The position numbers were made by a program, and so were the translations under genes. A stretch of 64,000 nucleotides of DNA. It comes from Aliarcobacter cryaerophilus ATCC 43158 (GTDB lineage Bacteria; Campylobacterota; Campylobacteria; Campylobacterales; Arcobacteraceae). Location of the stretch: positions 620,001 through 684,000 of the forward strand of contig NZ_CP032823.1 of the NCBI RefSeq assembly GCF_003660105.1, given 5' to 3'. This document shows positions 29,963 to 39,765 of the stretch, piece by piece (the first letter of the stretch is position 1; every line of letters begins with the position of its first letter). Below the pieces are notes generated by a model. That model did no database searches. It was not told where the DNA came from and saw only the letters and a list, made by a program, of their open reading frames with translations.

Positions 29963-29972
29963 AAATAGCTCT
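29955..29972 (+). terminator. Terminator of aspS
   Basis: A seven-base-pair stem AGAGCTA / TAGCTCT capped by a GAAA tetraloop, followed by TGCCTTTT. It includes the aspS stop codon. Typical intrinsic-terminator form, short T tract. Confidence 0.65.
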
Positions 29973-29998
29973 TGCCTTTTAAATAAAACAGATACTTC

Positions 29999-31786
29999 AT
30001 GCAAAATCAAAATATAAAAAATTCTTTAGAAAATCTTCCACAAAACAAATTTTTACCAACAACAAAAGATGAGATGAATGCCCGTGGTTGGGATGAGCTT
30101 GATGTTGTTTTAATCACTGGAGATGCTTATATAGATTCCCCTTTTATGGGAATTGCTGTTGTTGGAAGAATTTTAGAAAGTGTTGGATTAAGAGTTGGAA
30201 TTATTGGACAACCAGATATTTCTAGTGATGTTGATATAAAAAGACTTGGTGAACCAAAACTATTTTGGGGAGTTAGTGGTGGAAGTATTGATTCTATGGT
30301 TTCAAATTATACTGCAACAAAAAAGTTTAGAAACGATGATGACTACACTCCAGGTGGAAAAAATAATAAGCGACCAGATAGGGCAACTTTAGTATATACA
30401 AATCTTATAAGAAGATATTTTAAAAATACAGTTCCTATTGTTTTAGGTGGGATTGAAGCAAGCCTTAGAAGACTTACTCATTATGACTATTGGTCAAATA
30501 CTCTTAGAAAACCAATTTTATTTGACTCAAAAGCTGATTATATGATTTATGGAATGGGTGAACAAGCAATAATAGATTTAGGTCTTTTTCTAAAAGATGG
30601 TAAAGATGTAAGAACTATTTCTGGACTTTGTTATATCTCAAAAGAGCCTGTAAATGAATATATTAAAATTCCTTCACATAAAGAGTGTTTAAGTGACAAA
30701 GAGAAGTATATAGACCTTTTTAGAACATTTTATGACAATAATGACCCAATGTATTCAAAAGGTCTTTGTCAAGAAGTAGATGGAAGATATTTAATTCAAA
30801 ATCCACCAAGCAGGCATTTAGAAGAAAATGAGATGGATAAAATTGCATCTTTTCCATATCAAAGAGATTTACATCCATATCATGCAAAAGATGGTAAAGT
30901 AAAAGCAATAGAGACTATAAAATTTTCAATTATGACTCATCATGGATGTTGGGGAGAGTGTAATTTTTGTGCAATTGCTGCTCATCAAGGAAGAACAATA
31001 AGAACAAGAAGTGAGCAAAATATTTTAAGTGAAGCCAAACATTTTACAACACTCAAAGATTTTAAAGGAATTATTTCAGATGTTGGAGGACCAACGGCAA
31101 ATATGTACGGATATGAGTGCAAAAAGAAGATTAATCTTGGAACTTGTATAGATAATAAAAGATGTGTAGATGCCCATAGACTTTGTCGCACTATGAAGAT
31201 AGACCATAGCAGAAATATAAAACTTTTAAGAGATATAAGAGCTATTCCAAAGGTTAAAAAAGCATTTATAGCTTCAGGTATTAGATATGACTTTATAGCT
31301 GCTGATAAAAATCATGGAAAAGAGTATTTAAAAGAGATAATAGACCATCACATTTCAGGACAGATGAAAATAGCTCCTGAGCATACAAGTGATGAAGTGC
31401 TTCACCATATGGGAAAACCAGGGAAGCAAACTCTTATTGATTTTAAAAGAATGTTTGATGAGTTAAATAAGGAAACTGGGAAAAAACAGTTTTTAACATA
31501 CTATTTAATTGCAGCACATCCAGGGTGTAAAGAGAGCCATATGCACGAACTTAAACAATTTACTACCCATGAGCTTAAAATTAATCCAGAACAAGCTCAA
31601 GTTTTTACGCCAACTCCAGGAACTTATTCTGCTGTTATGTACTATACAGAGCTTGATCCTTTTACAAAGAAGAAAATATTTGTTGAAAAAGATACACTAA
31701 AAAAAGAGAAACAAAAAGAGATAGTAGTTGCAAAAAAAAGTTTTTGTAAAACAAAACAAAACTCTACTTTTGGAATGCAAGGTTAA
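29999..31786 (+). CDS. YgiQ-family radical SAM protein
   Basis: A 595-residue protein. An N-terminal region (FLPTTKDEMNARGWDELDVV, ITGDAYIDSP) resembling a cobalamin-like fold is followed by the radical-SAM cluster motif C-x3-C-x2-C in HHGCWGECNFCAIAAHQGR. Further cysteines lie in the C-terminal half. YgiQ proteins are widespread but their reaction is unknown. The ATG lacks a clear ribosome site. It ends before a strong hairpin shared with the convergent pigment operon. Confidence 0.92.
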   Translation: MQNQNIKNSLENLPQNKFLPTTKDEMNARGWDELDVVLITGDAYIDSPFMGIAVVGRILESVGLRVGIIGQPDISSDVDIKRLGEPKLFWGVSGGSIDSMVSNYTATKKFRNDDDYTPGGKNNKRPDRATLVYTNLIRRYFKNTVPIVLGGIEASLRRLTHYDYWSNTLRKPILFDSKADYMIYGMGEQAIIDLGLFLKDGKDVRTISGLCYISKEPVNEYIKIPSHKECLSDKEKYIDLFRTFYDNNDPMYSKGLCQEVDGRYLIQNPPSRHLEENEMDKIASFPYQRDLHPYHAKDGKVKAIETIKFSIMTHHGCWGECNFCAIAAHQGRTIRTRSEQNILSEAKHFTTLKDFKGIISDVGGPTANMYGYECKKKINLGTCIDNKRCVDAHRLCRTMKIDHSRNIKLLRDIRAIPKVKKAFIASGIRYDFIAADKNHGKEYLKEIIDHHISGQMKIAPEHTSDEVLHHMGKPGKQTLIDFKRMFDELNKETGKKQFLTYYLIAAHPGCKESHMHELKQFTTHELKINPEQAQVFTPTPGTYSAVMYYTELDPFTKKKIFVEKDTLKKEKQKEIVVAKKSFCKTKQNSTFGMQG

Positions 31787-31840
31787 TAACTTTATAAAAG
31801 TTTTTTTTAATAGGATTGTTCAGATTTTTTATAAATTACT

Positions 31841-31863
31841 AAGTAACCATTTGATGGTTACTT
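31841..31863. terminator. Bidirectional terminator between ygiQ-type gene and pigment operon
   Basis: Ten-base-pair stem AAGTAACCAT / ATGGTTACTT around a TTG loop, followed by TTTT on the plus strand. It sits between two converging genes and likely ends the plus-strand gene; it may also end the 14-gene minus-strand operon. Confidence 0.8.
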
Positions 31864-31870
31864 TTTAAAA

Positions 31871-32689
31871 CTATTTGCTAAAATAAAAGATATAGGCTCT
31901 TTTTTTATTATCTAAGCTAATAAATATTGAGTTTCTAAATTCATCATTTAAAAGATTTATAATATTTGAAGAACTAAAAAAGTTTTGATAAGTTTTGATT
32001 AAAGAACTATTTATATTTAATTCATCTTTAAATAGTGTTGCAAAATTGTTTAAAGATATTGCATCATATTTTTGAGTATTTAAAAAATTATTTAAATCAT
32101 CTATTGAATAAAAATATTTTACAAATTCTAGTTTTGCTATTGAGTTATTTGAAATATCATCAAGATATAGCCATGATGAAATATCATTTGAAATACTATT
32201 TTCAAAAGTAGATAAATCTCCTAAATATGGAAGATTTTCTAAAGAACTATCAACTTCTCCTACTAAAAAACTACTATTAATTCTATTTTTATACTCTAAA
32301 AATATTGTATATAGAGTTTTTTCAAAAGATAAAAAATCTGATGATATAGTGTAGTTATTTCCTATAGTATTTAAAGCTTTACTTATATAAAAACCCATAT
32401 TATTTGTATTTATATTTAAAAAATCAAAAGGCATAACTGGATTTTGAGATTTTAACTCTTTTAATATTTTGTAAGTTTCTTGAATACAAGCAAAATTTGA
32501 TGCAGCATATAGGCTTAAATCTTTTTTATACTCTTTATCTTTCAAAGTTTTAATAGCACCATAAATTGCAAGTAGGTTAAGTTTTGATATTCTTCTTACA
32601 TCAAGAGTTGTAATCTCTTTTAAAAGTGCTTTGTAATCTTTTTCATTTTTTGAAGGAGTTTCATGTTTAAAACAATATTTTATATACAT
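31871..32689 (-). CDS. Ketosynthase-like partner protein (no catalytic cysteine), APE locus
   Basis: A 272-residue protein resembling the truncated ketosynthase-like subunits (Ketoacyl-synt_2/chain-length-factor type) found in aryl polyene clusters. The segment LDVRRISKLNLLAIYGAIKT matches the start of that domain. No TACTSS cysteine motif is present, so it cannot condense by itself; it probably pairs with the ketosynthase encoded directly upstream. It is the last gene of the minus-strand operon and starts right after the ketosynthase stop. The tail beyond residue 150 is not recognised. Confidence 0.7.
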   Translation of the reverse strand: MYIKYCFKHETPSKNEKDYKALLKEITTLDVRRISKLNLLAIYGAIKTLKDKEYKKDLSLYAASNFACIQETYKILKELKSQNPVMPFDFLNINTNNMGFYISKALNTIGNNYTISSDFLSFEKTLYTIFLEYKNRINSSFLVGEVDSSLENLPYLGDLSTFENSISNDISSWLYLDDISNNSIAKLEFVKYFYSIDDLNNFLNTQKYDAISLNNFATLFKDELNINSSLIKTYQNFFSSSNIINLLNDEFRNSIFISLDNKKRAYIFYFSK

Positions 32690-33823
32690 TTAAGACCTTT
32701 TGTTTGATAAAATAAGTGAAGCATTACTTCCACCAAATCCAACAAAATGAAATAAAATAGTGGCACTATTTACAATTTTATCTTCTAAAAGAGGTTTGAA
32801 ATCTATATTTTCATATCCATTTTTAAAATTTATTGTTTTTGGCAAAGTTCCATTTTTTATACTTTCACATAAAAGAATTATTTCATTTGTACCACAAGAA
32901 CCCAAAGTATGACCAATATATGGTTTTAAAACTACCACGTCACAACTATTTTTATGATGCTTAAATAGATTGTTTATTGCATTTACTTCTGAAAGATTTG
33001 AATTTTCACTTCCTGTTGCATGAGCTTTTAGACAAGTTACATCACTAATTTCTAAATTAGCATTTTTTAAAGCTTGATTTAGGCAATTAAAAGTAGCTAC
33101 TGCATCTGGATTTGAACTAGTGATTGAGTAATTATCAAAGCTATTTGAATATGAAACTATTTCAAAATCATCATCTGCTTTTTTAGTATTCTCTAAGATT
33201 ACACAGCTACAAGCTTCACCTAGAATCAAACCATCACTATTTTTATCAAATGGCTTATATTCACCGCTAGAACTAAGTAGCATTAAAGATTCAAATCCCT
33301 TGTATGTTGATTGATTAAAAAATTCAAAACCAATTATTATAGCTTTTTGGATATCTTCATCTTTTATCTCATTGCTAGCTTTAATAATTGCATTTGCACT
33401 AGATGTACAAGCTGTTTGAATAAATACACAAGGATATTTTGAAGAGATAATATTCTCTACAAAGTTTGAAATCTCTTCAAAATTAATAGCGTGAATACTA
33501 TTTTTTGTTGAAAAACTCTCTTCTATTAAAGATATATTCATAGATGTTGAACTTAAATAAATATGTAATTTTTCTCTATCTTCTTTTGATAGTTTTGCAT
33601 CATTAATAGAATCTAAAATAGTTTTTTCTAAAATAGAGAAAAATTTCTCTTTTTGAGTTTTAAAATTTTGTTTTATTTTATAATAATTTATATCTTCAAA
33701 GTTATCTTTTAGGTACTCTTTATAGTTTTTATTATTAATATTTTTAAGTTTATTTATAGACTCTTTTTTATTATTTCCCAAAGCACAAATTATTGAAGAG
33801 CCAGTAATGAAAACTTTATGCAT
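32690..33823 (-). CDS. Beta-ketoacyl-ACP synthase of the APE locus (left operon)
   Basis: A 377-residue FabF-like condensing enzyme. The catalytic triad is intact: C139 in QTACTSSANA, a histidine in KAHATGSENS, and a histidine in YIGHTLGSCG. It should add malonyl-ACP units to the growing polyene. It overlaps the ACP gene by eight bases and is followed by a non-catalytic ketosynthase-like partner, the usual arrangement of type II polyene synthases. Confidence 0.9.
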   Translation of the reverse strand: MHKVFITGSSIICALGNNKKESINKLKNINNKNYKEYLKDNFEDINYYKIKQNFKTQKEKFFSILEKTILDSINDAKLSKEDREKLHIYLSSTSMNISLIEESFSTKNSIHAINFEEISNFVENIISSKYPCVFIQTACTSSANAIIKASNEIKDEDIQKAIIIGFEFFNQSTYKGFESLMLLSSSGEYKPFDKNSDGLILGEACSCVILENTKKADDDFEIVSYSNSFDNYSITSSNPDAVATFNCLNQALKNANLEISDVTCLKAHATGSENSNLSEVNAINNLFKHHKNSCDVVVLKPYIGHTLGSCGTNEIILLCESIKNGTLPKTINFKNGYENIDFKPLLEDKIVNSATILFHFVGFGGSNASLILSNKRS

Positions 33824-34070
33824 TATTTCTTAAATACTCTTCCATAGTGTTTATCGATTCCATTATTTTTCGCAGTTCCTTACTATCTGTTGTTTTTAAA
33901 CCATATTTTTTATGAATTGCCATAGATATTTGTAAAGCATCCATAGAATCTAGTTCTAAAACAGAATCAGGTCCAAAAAGTGGTTCATCATCTTTTATAT
34001 CTTCGATTTTACAATCTTTTTCACACTCTTCTATTATTAATTTTTTTAGTTCATATTTTAAATCAGACAT
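33816..34070 (-). CDS. Acyl carrier protein (left operon)
   Basis: An 84-residue acidic ACP. The phosphopantetheine serine lies in LELDSMDALQ. It probably carries the starter or growing chain. ATG at 34070 overlaps the stop of the ABC permease by one base. A second, divergent ACP is in the right operon, so the two may serve different steps. Confidence 0.92.
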   Translation of the reverse strand: MSDLKYELKKLIIEECEKDCKIEDIKDDEPLFGPDSVLELDSMDALQISMAIHKKYGLKTTDSKELRKIMESINTMEEYLRNNA

Positions 34071-35233
34071 TAGTTTTTCCCTCTATTTAGTATAAAATTT
34101 GCAAAAATGAGGCATATTGTACCAAAAATTATTAAGTATAACAAATATGATTTTATATCATCAAAGTTACCATTATTAACTAAAATTTCTATGAAACTTT
34201 CAAGCCCCCAAGACATTGGAGAAAATAGACTCAAATCTTGCATAAATTGTGGCATAACAAATTTAGGAACCATTATTCCAGCAATTGCTGCAAAAATAAT
34301 ATTTATAACTCCACCAATTGATGTAGCTTCTTCAGTTGTTTTACTAATATTTGCAATTAAAAGTGCAAAACTAATAGCTGCAAAAGATATAGCAAAAGAT
34401 ATTAAAATAATTAAAAAATAGCTTCCTTCTATTTTTAAAGAGTCACCACCAAATAAAGGAACAAGATAAATTCCAATTAAAATCATAAAAATTAGCTGTA
34501 TTTGGTTGATTATAAAGTAGGGTAAAATTTTCCCTAAAAGTAGAGTATAAAGTGGAATATTTATACTTTTTATTCTTTGAATTGTTCCAAAATTTTTTTC
34601 ATTTATAAATGTATTTGAAATTGGAATAAGTATAAAAAACATAGAAAAAATTAGCCAAGCTGGAACACTTTGCTGTACTGAATTTATGATTGAGCTATCT
34701 TTTTCATTTTTAAAGATATATTTATTTGATATTAAATTATCAAGATTATCAAGATTTTTTGCATCAATTTGTGAATTTATAAAAAAATCTTTTGTTATTG
34801 ATTTTGAAATATTTTTAACTATCTCATTTTTTAAAATTGTGTAAAACTCATATTTTATATTTGGTTTGCTAAATATTTCTATAAAAAAATCTTTACTGTT
34901 TTTATTTATCTGATTTTTAAAATCTGCATCAATTTTAATAATAAAGTCATATTTTAATTCATAAATTAAATCTTTATTTGAAATGCTATTTTCTATTTTA
35001 GCTTCAAAGTAAGGATTTTTATTTAATTGTTCTATTAAAATATCGACATCTTTGCTATTGTGGCTAATAATTGCAACTTTTAATTTTGATTCAATATTTT
35101 GTGAATATGTATTTTTAAGAGCTAAAGACATAATTAATATAAATATTGATGGCATCAAAAATAGAACTAACAAAGCATGAATATCTCTAAAAATTAATTT
35201 AAACTCTTTTTTTAAAATATAGTAAAACATCAA
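34070..35233 (-). CDS. ABC-2 type transporter permease
   Basis: A 387-residue inner-membrane protein: one N-terminal TM (about 18-40), a large periplasmic loop, and five TMs in the C-terminal half, including the ISFAAISFALLIANISKTTEEATSIGG region typical of ABC-2 permeases. It overlaps its ATPase gene by four bases. Within a pigment operon it probably exports a polyene lipid or a precursor. Drug export is the generic alternative. Confidence 0.9.
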   Translation of the reverse strand: MMFYYILKKEFKLIFRDIHALLVLFLMPSIFILIMSLALKNTYSQNIESKLKVAIISHNSKDVDILIEQLNKNPYFEAKIENSISNKDLIYELKYDFIIKIDADFKNQINKNSKDFFIEIFSKPNIKYEFYTILKNEIVKNISKSITKDFFINSQIDAKNLDNLDNLISNKYIFKNEKDSSIINSVQQSVPAWLIFSMFFILIPISNTFINEKNFGTIQRIKSINIPLYTLLLGKILPYFIINQIQLIFMILIGIYLVPLFGGDSLKIEGSYFLIILISFAISFAAISFALLIANISKTTEEATSIGGVINIIFAAIAGIMVPKFVMPQFMQDLSLFSPMSWGLESFIEILVNNGNFDDIKSYLLYLIIFGTICLIFANFILNRGKN

Positions 35234-35961
35234 TCTCTTAAACTCTTTTTTGTGATATCTAAAAATAACTCTTCAAGAGTTAAATTGTTATTTTGTTTTA
35301 AATTTTTTATACTATCTTTTAAAACTATATTTTTATTTTCTAAAATAGCTACTTCTTCACATAAAAATTCAATTTCATCCATATAATGTGAAGTATAAAA
35401 AATAGTTGTACTACTATTTTTATTTATATCTTTTATTATCTCCAAAATATATCTTCTTGAATGTGGGTCAATTCCAACTGTTGGTTCATCAAGATACAAA
35501 ATTTTTGGCGAATTTAAAAGACCAATAGCAATATTTAGTCTTCTTTTTACACCACCACTAAAATTTAAAGCTCTTTTATCTACATATTTTTCCAATGCAC
35601 AAGCATTTATAGCAATTTCTATTTTATCTTTTAATATCTTTTGTTTTAATCCATATAAAGAACCAAAAAACTCTAAGTTTTCATATGCTGTTAAATTTGG
35701 ATAAAAAGCATAGGTTTGTGGAACAAAAGATGATATAGCTTTTATTTTATTTAATTCAGTGTCTAAATTATAATCATAAATAAAAACTTCTCCGCTATCC
35801 TTTTTTATCAAACTATTTAAAATAGATACTAAAGTTGTTTTTCCAGCTCCGTTTGGTCCTAAAAGTCCAAAAATAGAGCCACTTTTTATCTCTAAATTTA
35901 GATTTTCTAAAATTTTTGTATCTTTATATGTTTTATTTAAATTTTTTATAATAATTGACAT
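35230..35961 (-). CDS. ABC transporter ATPase subunit
   Basis: A 243-residue ATPase. Walker A GPNGAGKTTL, Q-loop FVPQ, signature NFSGGVKRRLNIA, and Walker B ILYLDEPTVGID are present. It works with the ABC-2 permease encoded by the overlapping next gene. One base separates it from the AMP ligase gene, so the pair is embedded in the operon rather than inserted beside it. Confidence 0.95.
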   Translation of the reverse strand: MSIIIKNLNKTYKDTKILENLNLEIKSGSIFGLLGPNGAGKTTLVSILNSLIKKDSGEVFIYDYNLDTELNKIKAISSFVPQTYAFYPNLTAYENLEFFGSLYGLKQKILKDKIEIAINACALEKYVDKRALNFSGGVKRRLNIAIGLLNSPKILYLDEPTVGIDPHSRRYILEIIKDINKNSSTTIFYTSHYMDEIEFLCEEVAILENKNIVLKDSIKNLKQNNNLTLEELFLDITKKSLRD

Positions 35962-35962
35962 T

Positions 35963-37189
35963 TTATTGAATAGCCAGTTTTTTACCAGTTGATGATGTTT
36001 TTATTTTATCAACTAGTTTTAGATTTATAGAAAACTTTAGATTTGAAAGCTCTTTTTTCAAAATATTTTGAATATCTTTTGTTGTAAACTCTTTTTGTGT
36101 TTCCAAAGTAATATCTAAAATTTCACCTCTTAGTGAGCTATTATTACTACTTACTAAAACTAATGCTTTAGATATATTTTCTTCTTTTTCTAGGATATTT
36201 TCTATTTGAACTGTAGAGTATCTTTTACCTGCAATTTTTAATATTTGAGAACTTCTTCCAATAAGTTTAAATTTATCATTATAAACCTCTATGTAATCAA
36301 AAGTTTGTATCTCATAATTTGTTTGTTTGAACTCTTTTTCATATATTATATTTGATACATAAGGAGAGTTTACTTTTAATTTTTTATCTTCATTTGTAGA
36401 AATTTTCACACTTTTTAGTGGTGTCCATAACTCTTCATCACTGTATTTATAAGCAATTCCACCAGTTTCAGTTGAACCAAATATTTGAATAATAGTTGAA
36501 TTAAATTTCTCTTTAAACTCCTTTGCATCTTCACTTAATAGTGGAGCTGTTGAGCTTATAAAAATAGCTTTGCTTAAATCTTTTTTTGAGCCCGTTTTAT
36601 TTAAAGCTTTAATATATAGTGGAGTTGTAATTACCAAAGAGTAATCTTCAATTAAATCTAATAAATCATTTGGTAAAAAATGCTCTTTTAAAATAATATC
36701 AATATTGTTATGTAGTGGATAAAAAAGTCCAAATAAAGAGCCGTAAATATGTATAAATGGAACAGTAACAATAACTTTTTTGGTAGTATAGCTACTTAAA
36801 AGAGCTGTTAAATCTTCTATTTCACTACTAATATTCTCTTTTGTTTTTAGTGCAGCTGTTGGAAATCCTGTACTTCCTGAAGTGTAATATAAAAAAGAGA
36901 AGTTATGTTCTTTAAAAATATTTTCTGAATCTTTAGTTTCATTTTTAATATCTGAAAATTTTGGAATATTTAAATCTTCCAACTCAGTTTGTAAAATCTT
37001 ATTTGAATCATCAAATAGTATTGATTTTGCATCACTAAAGTATGATTTAAAAATTTTTAGTGCATTTTGTTCTTTATTTGAACTTGCTATATATGAAACA
37101 CAATTTTGCAAGTTTTTATCAAAAAATAGCTCTTTTGATATTTTATATTTGCTAATTGTTTTATCATCATTATAGATTATTAGATGCAC
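35963..37189 (-). CDS. AMP-dependent acyl/aryl ligase
   Basis: A 408-residue adenylate-forming enzyme. The nucleotide loop YYTSGSTGFPTAAL, the IFGSTETGGIAYK motif and the C-terminal catalytic lysine in SSTGKKLAIQ are clear. Shorter than typical acyl-CoA ligases, like those of aryl polyene clusters. Likely role: activate the aromatic acid made by the ammonia-lyase and load it on an ACP. Its start overlaps the exporter gene by 20 bases. Confidence 0.88.
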   Translation of the reverse strand: MHLIIYNDDKTISKYKISKELFFDKNLQNCVSYIASSNKEQNALKIFKSYFSDAKSILFDDSNKILQTELEDLNIPKFSDIKNETKDSENIFKEHNFSFLYYTSGSTGFPTAALKTKENISSEIEDLTALLSSYTTKKVIVTVPFIHIYGSLFGLFYPLHNNIDIILKEHFLPNDLLDLIEDYSLVITTPLYIKALNKTGSKKDLSKAIFISSTAPLLSEDAKEFKEKFNSTIIQIFGSTETGGIAYKYSDEELWTPLKSVKISTNEDKKLKVNSPYVSNIIYEKEFKQTNYEIQTFDYIEVYNDKFKLIGRSSQILKIAGKRYSTVQIENILEKEENISKALVLVSSNNSSLRGEILDITLETQKEFTTKDIQNILKKELSNLKFSINLKLVDKIKTSSTGKKLAIQ

Positions 37190-39320
37190 TTTCTTCCTTT
37201 TTTAAAAATATTAGTAAAAATAAAATCGATAAAACTCCAATAGTTGCTGAAATCCCTATTGAGAAAAGAGCATTAATACTAGAAAAAATTAAAACCCCAA
37301 ATCCTGCAAATGTTGTAAGAATTGAGTAAAATATTGCTTTGTTGGTATTTTTATCTTTTTTGTATGAACTTATATAAATTCCATAATCAATTGAGATGGA
37401 TAATATAATAAAAAGAATAAAAATATGTAAAATGTTTAATTCTATAAATAGTGTTAATGATAAAATCATAGAAAATGGGAAAAATAGAAATGATAGATAG
37501 ATTAGAAGATTTTTTCTGTAACTTATTGAAATAATTGAGATTATAAAAAATATTGATAAGGCTCCATAAAATATCAACTCTTTTTCTATTTTAACTAGTT
37601 CATCTTCAAACATAGATTTAAGACTTAAGTTTATAACAAAATCAAAATTATTTAGAAGCAATATATCTTCTTTTGATACATTTATATATGAAATAAATGA
37701 GTCTTTAAACTCTATAATTTCAAAATCTAATTTTTGAAGATATTCTAAAGTATAGTTTTGCTCTTTTTGTGGAATTTTGTAAGAGTCTTTAAAATATCCA
37801 TTTTTAAAGCCAAACTCTTTTGCTTTATTTTCTATTTGTAAGTTTATATCAGCTATGTTTTGATTTTTTAAAAGCTCTTGTTTTTTTAAAAACTCATCTT
37901 TACTTACAAGAGTTGATAAAGGAGCTAAACTAGATGGAAATCTCTCTTTTAAAGTTTTAGAATTTTGTATTAATTCATCAATAGTTTTTGCTTTTATTAA
38001 AAAAGGAACTTTGTCATTGTTTGCAATATCTTTATTAAAAAACTCTTGTAAAGAGTTCAATTTTTTGTTTTCAACATCTAAGTTTTTTAAATTTGAGTCA
38101 AATTTAAAGTTGTAAATAGCTAAAAATAGGATAATGAGAGTAAAAACTAATATGTATTTAGCAGATATATTGTTTATAGTTTTGATATTAAAAATATTGT
38201 TTTCTTTATATGTAAATCCTATTTTTTGATATATAAAAGAAAATTGAATATATGAAAAAATAAGAGTAAAAAATGTAAATATACTTAGTTGTTTGATTAA
38301 ATTAAAAGAGATAAATGATAGTATAAAAAATGCTGTAATAGTTGTAACCATTCCTAAAAATACATCTTTGTTGAATTTAAACTCTCCTTCATACTCTTTA
38401 TGAACATAATGATGAAACATATAATCAATAGCAACAGTTGATATAGATATTCCAAAAACAACTACAAATATACTTATTTCAGGAAAAATAAAAGAACAAA
38501 CCAATAGTGCAAATAAAATAGAAGAACTAAGAGTTAATAAAGTATTAAAAAGAAGTTTTAAATCTCTTAAAATAATCAAATAAAGAAGTGCAAGAATAAA
38601 AGTTGCAATATAGATTATCTTATTTACATCATCTTTTATTATTTTTGAGTTCTCTACAAAATAGAATATTGATGAAAATATTTTTATATCTTTATCGTTT
38701 TTTGTTATATTTGAAATTTCATTGTATAAATTTTCATAATCATCAATAGAGTTTACACTACTTGAAATTGAAAAAATAGAAAAATATCCTCTATGCTTAA
38801 CAGCTAAATGGTTGTTTTTTATAAAAAAATTACTATTTTCTTCCTCTTTTTTAAAAAGTGAAAAAGGATCGCTACTATTTACAAAATATCCAAATTGTGA
38901 GTTTATAAGATTTGATTTTAAAATCTCTAACTCTTTGTCTATATTTAATCTATTTAATTTCTCAAAGTTTAAGCTATTTTGGTATAAAAAATACTCTTTT
39001 TTATACTCATTTAAAGCTTGATTATCTTTTTGTTTATCTAAAGTTAGAGTTGGAATTTTTAGAAGTTCTCTTTCAATCTCTTTTATCTTTTTTAAAGATA
39101 TATCATCTAAATTATCTACATACAAAAATAGTTTTTTGCTAATCTTAAATTCATTGAATTTTTTTAAAAGCTCTTTTTTTTCACTATTTGAAACTACGGC
39201 TTCTAAATTTGTAGATATAGTTTTAAAAGAGTTAAAGGCTAAAACTAAAGCTAATATAAAAGCAAATATTATTAAAGAGAAGTAGTTTTTAATTTTGAAC
39301 AATTTGAATATAATCCTCAT
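37170..39320 (-). CDS. MMPL/RND-family exporter
   Basis: A 716-residue membrane protein with about 12 transmembrane helices in two halves (TM1, a large periplasmic domain, five clustered TMs, then the same again). The first half holds ISISTVAIDYMFHHYV and the second ILSISIDYGIYIS, the GxxxD/Y-like TM4 motifs of MMPL lipid exporters. Such exporters are regular members of aryl polyene clusters and are thought to move the lipid toward the periplasm. It overlaps the LolA-like gene by 32 bases. Confidence 0.9.
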   Translation of the reverse strand: MRIIFKLFKIKNYFSLIIFAFILALVLAFNSFKTISTNLEAVVSNSEKKELLKKFNEFKISKKLFLYVDNLDDISLKKIKEIERELLKIPTLTLDKQKDNQALNEYKKEYFLYQNSLNFEKLNRLNIDKELEILKSNLINSQFGYFVNSSDPFSLFKKEEENSNFFIKNNHLAVKHRGYFSIFSISSSVNSIDDYENLYNEISNITKNDKDIKIFSSIFYFVENSKIIKDDVNKIIYIATFILALLYLIILRDLKLLFNTLLTLSSSILFALLVCSFIFPEISIFVVVFGISISTVAIDYMFHHYVHKEYEGEFKFNKDVFLGMVTTITAFFILSFISFNLIKQLSIFTFFTLIFSYIQFSFIYQKIGFTYKENNIFNIKTINNISAKYILVFTLIILFLAIYNFKFDSNLKNLDVENKKLNSLQEFFNKDIANNDKVPFLIKAKTIDELIQNSKTLKERFPSSLAPLSTLVSKDEFLKKQELLKNQNIADINLQIENKAKEFGFKNGYFKDSYKIPQKEQNYTLEYLQKLDFEIIEFKDSFISYINVSKEDILLLNNFDFVINLSLKSMFEDELVKIEKELIFYGALSIFFIISIISISYRKNLLIYLSFLFFPFSMILSLTLFIELNILHIFILFIILSISIDYGIYISSYKKDKNTNKAIFYSILTTFAGFGVLIFSSINALFSIGISATIGVLSILFLLIFLKKEESASNNL

Positions 39321-39765
39321 TTTTGAAATATATTTTTAAAAACTCTAGTTTATTTGAAACTTTTTTGAACTCAATTTTAGAAATAGAGTTTGATAAATAA
39401 TCATTTGGAATTAGAACAGTTTTATTTTCAATCTCTTGTAGTTTAAAAAATTCTTCAATTCCATCTTTTTTATCTTTATAAATAAAATTTATTAATTTAT
39501 AAAATAGGTTTAATTCAACTCTATCTTCATAGTTTAATCTTTGCTCTGTTTGATTATCTTTTGATATAAAATAATCATCAAAAAAAAGATAAGAGGTACT
39601 TAGATTTTTATATGAAACCTCTATATAATCTTTTTTAAAATCTATTTTTCCATCTTTATAAACACTTGTTTGCAAAGCATTTAGGAACTTCTCTTCTTTA
39701 AAAGTTATATTTTGTGCAAAAATATTTAAAATAGAAATAGATAAAAATATAAAAATTTTAAGCAT
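39289..39765 (-). CDS. LolA-like periplasmic lipid/lipoprotein carrier
   Basis: A 158-residue protein with a signal peptide (MLKIFIFLSISILNIFA), then a beta-rich domain. Low similarity, but size, position after the COG4648-like gene and before the MMPL exporter match the LolA-like carriers of aryl polyene clusters. Probable role: shuttle the hydrophobic product across the periplasm. Confidence 0.7.
   Translation of the reverse strand: MLKIFIFLSISILNIFAQNITFKEEKFLNALQTSVYKDGKIDFKKDYIEVSYKNLSTSYLFFDDYFISKDNQTEQRLNYEDRVELNLFYKLINFIYKDKKDGIEEFFKLQEIENKTVLIPNDYLSNSISKIEFKKVSNKLEFLKIYFKNEDYIQIVQN

Noticed and set aside
37170-39320. Multidrug RND efflux pump
   Set aside because: No membrane-fusion or TolC-type partner is nearby, and the setting between a LolA-like carrier and an AMP ligase matches MMPL lipid exporters.
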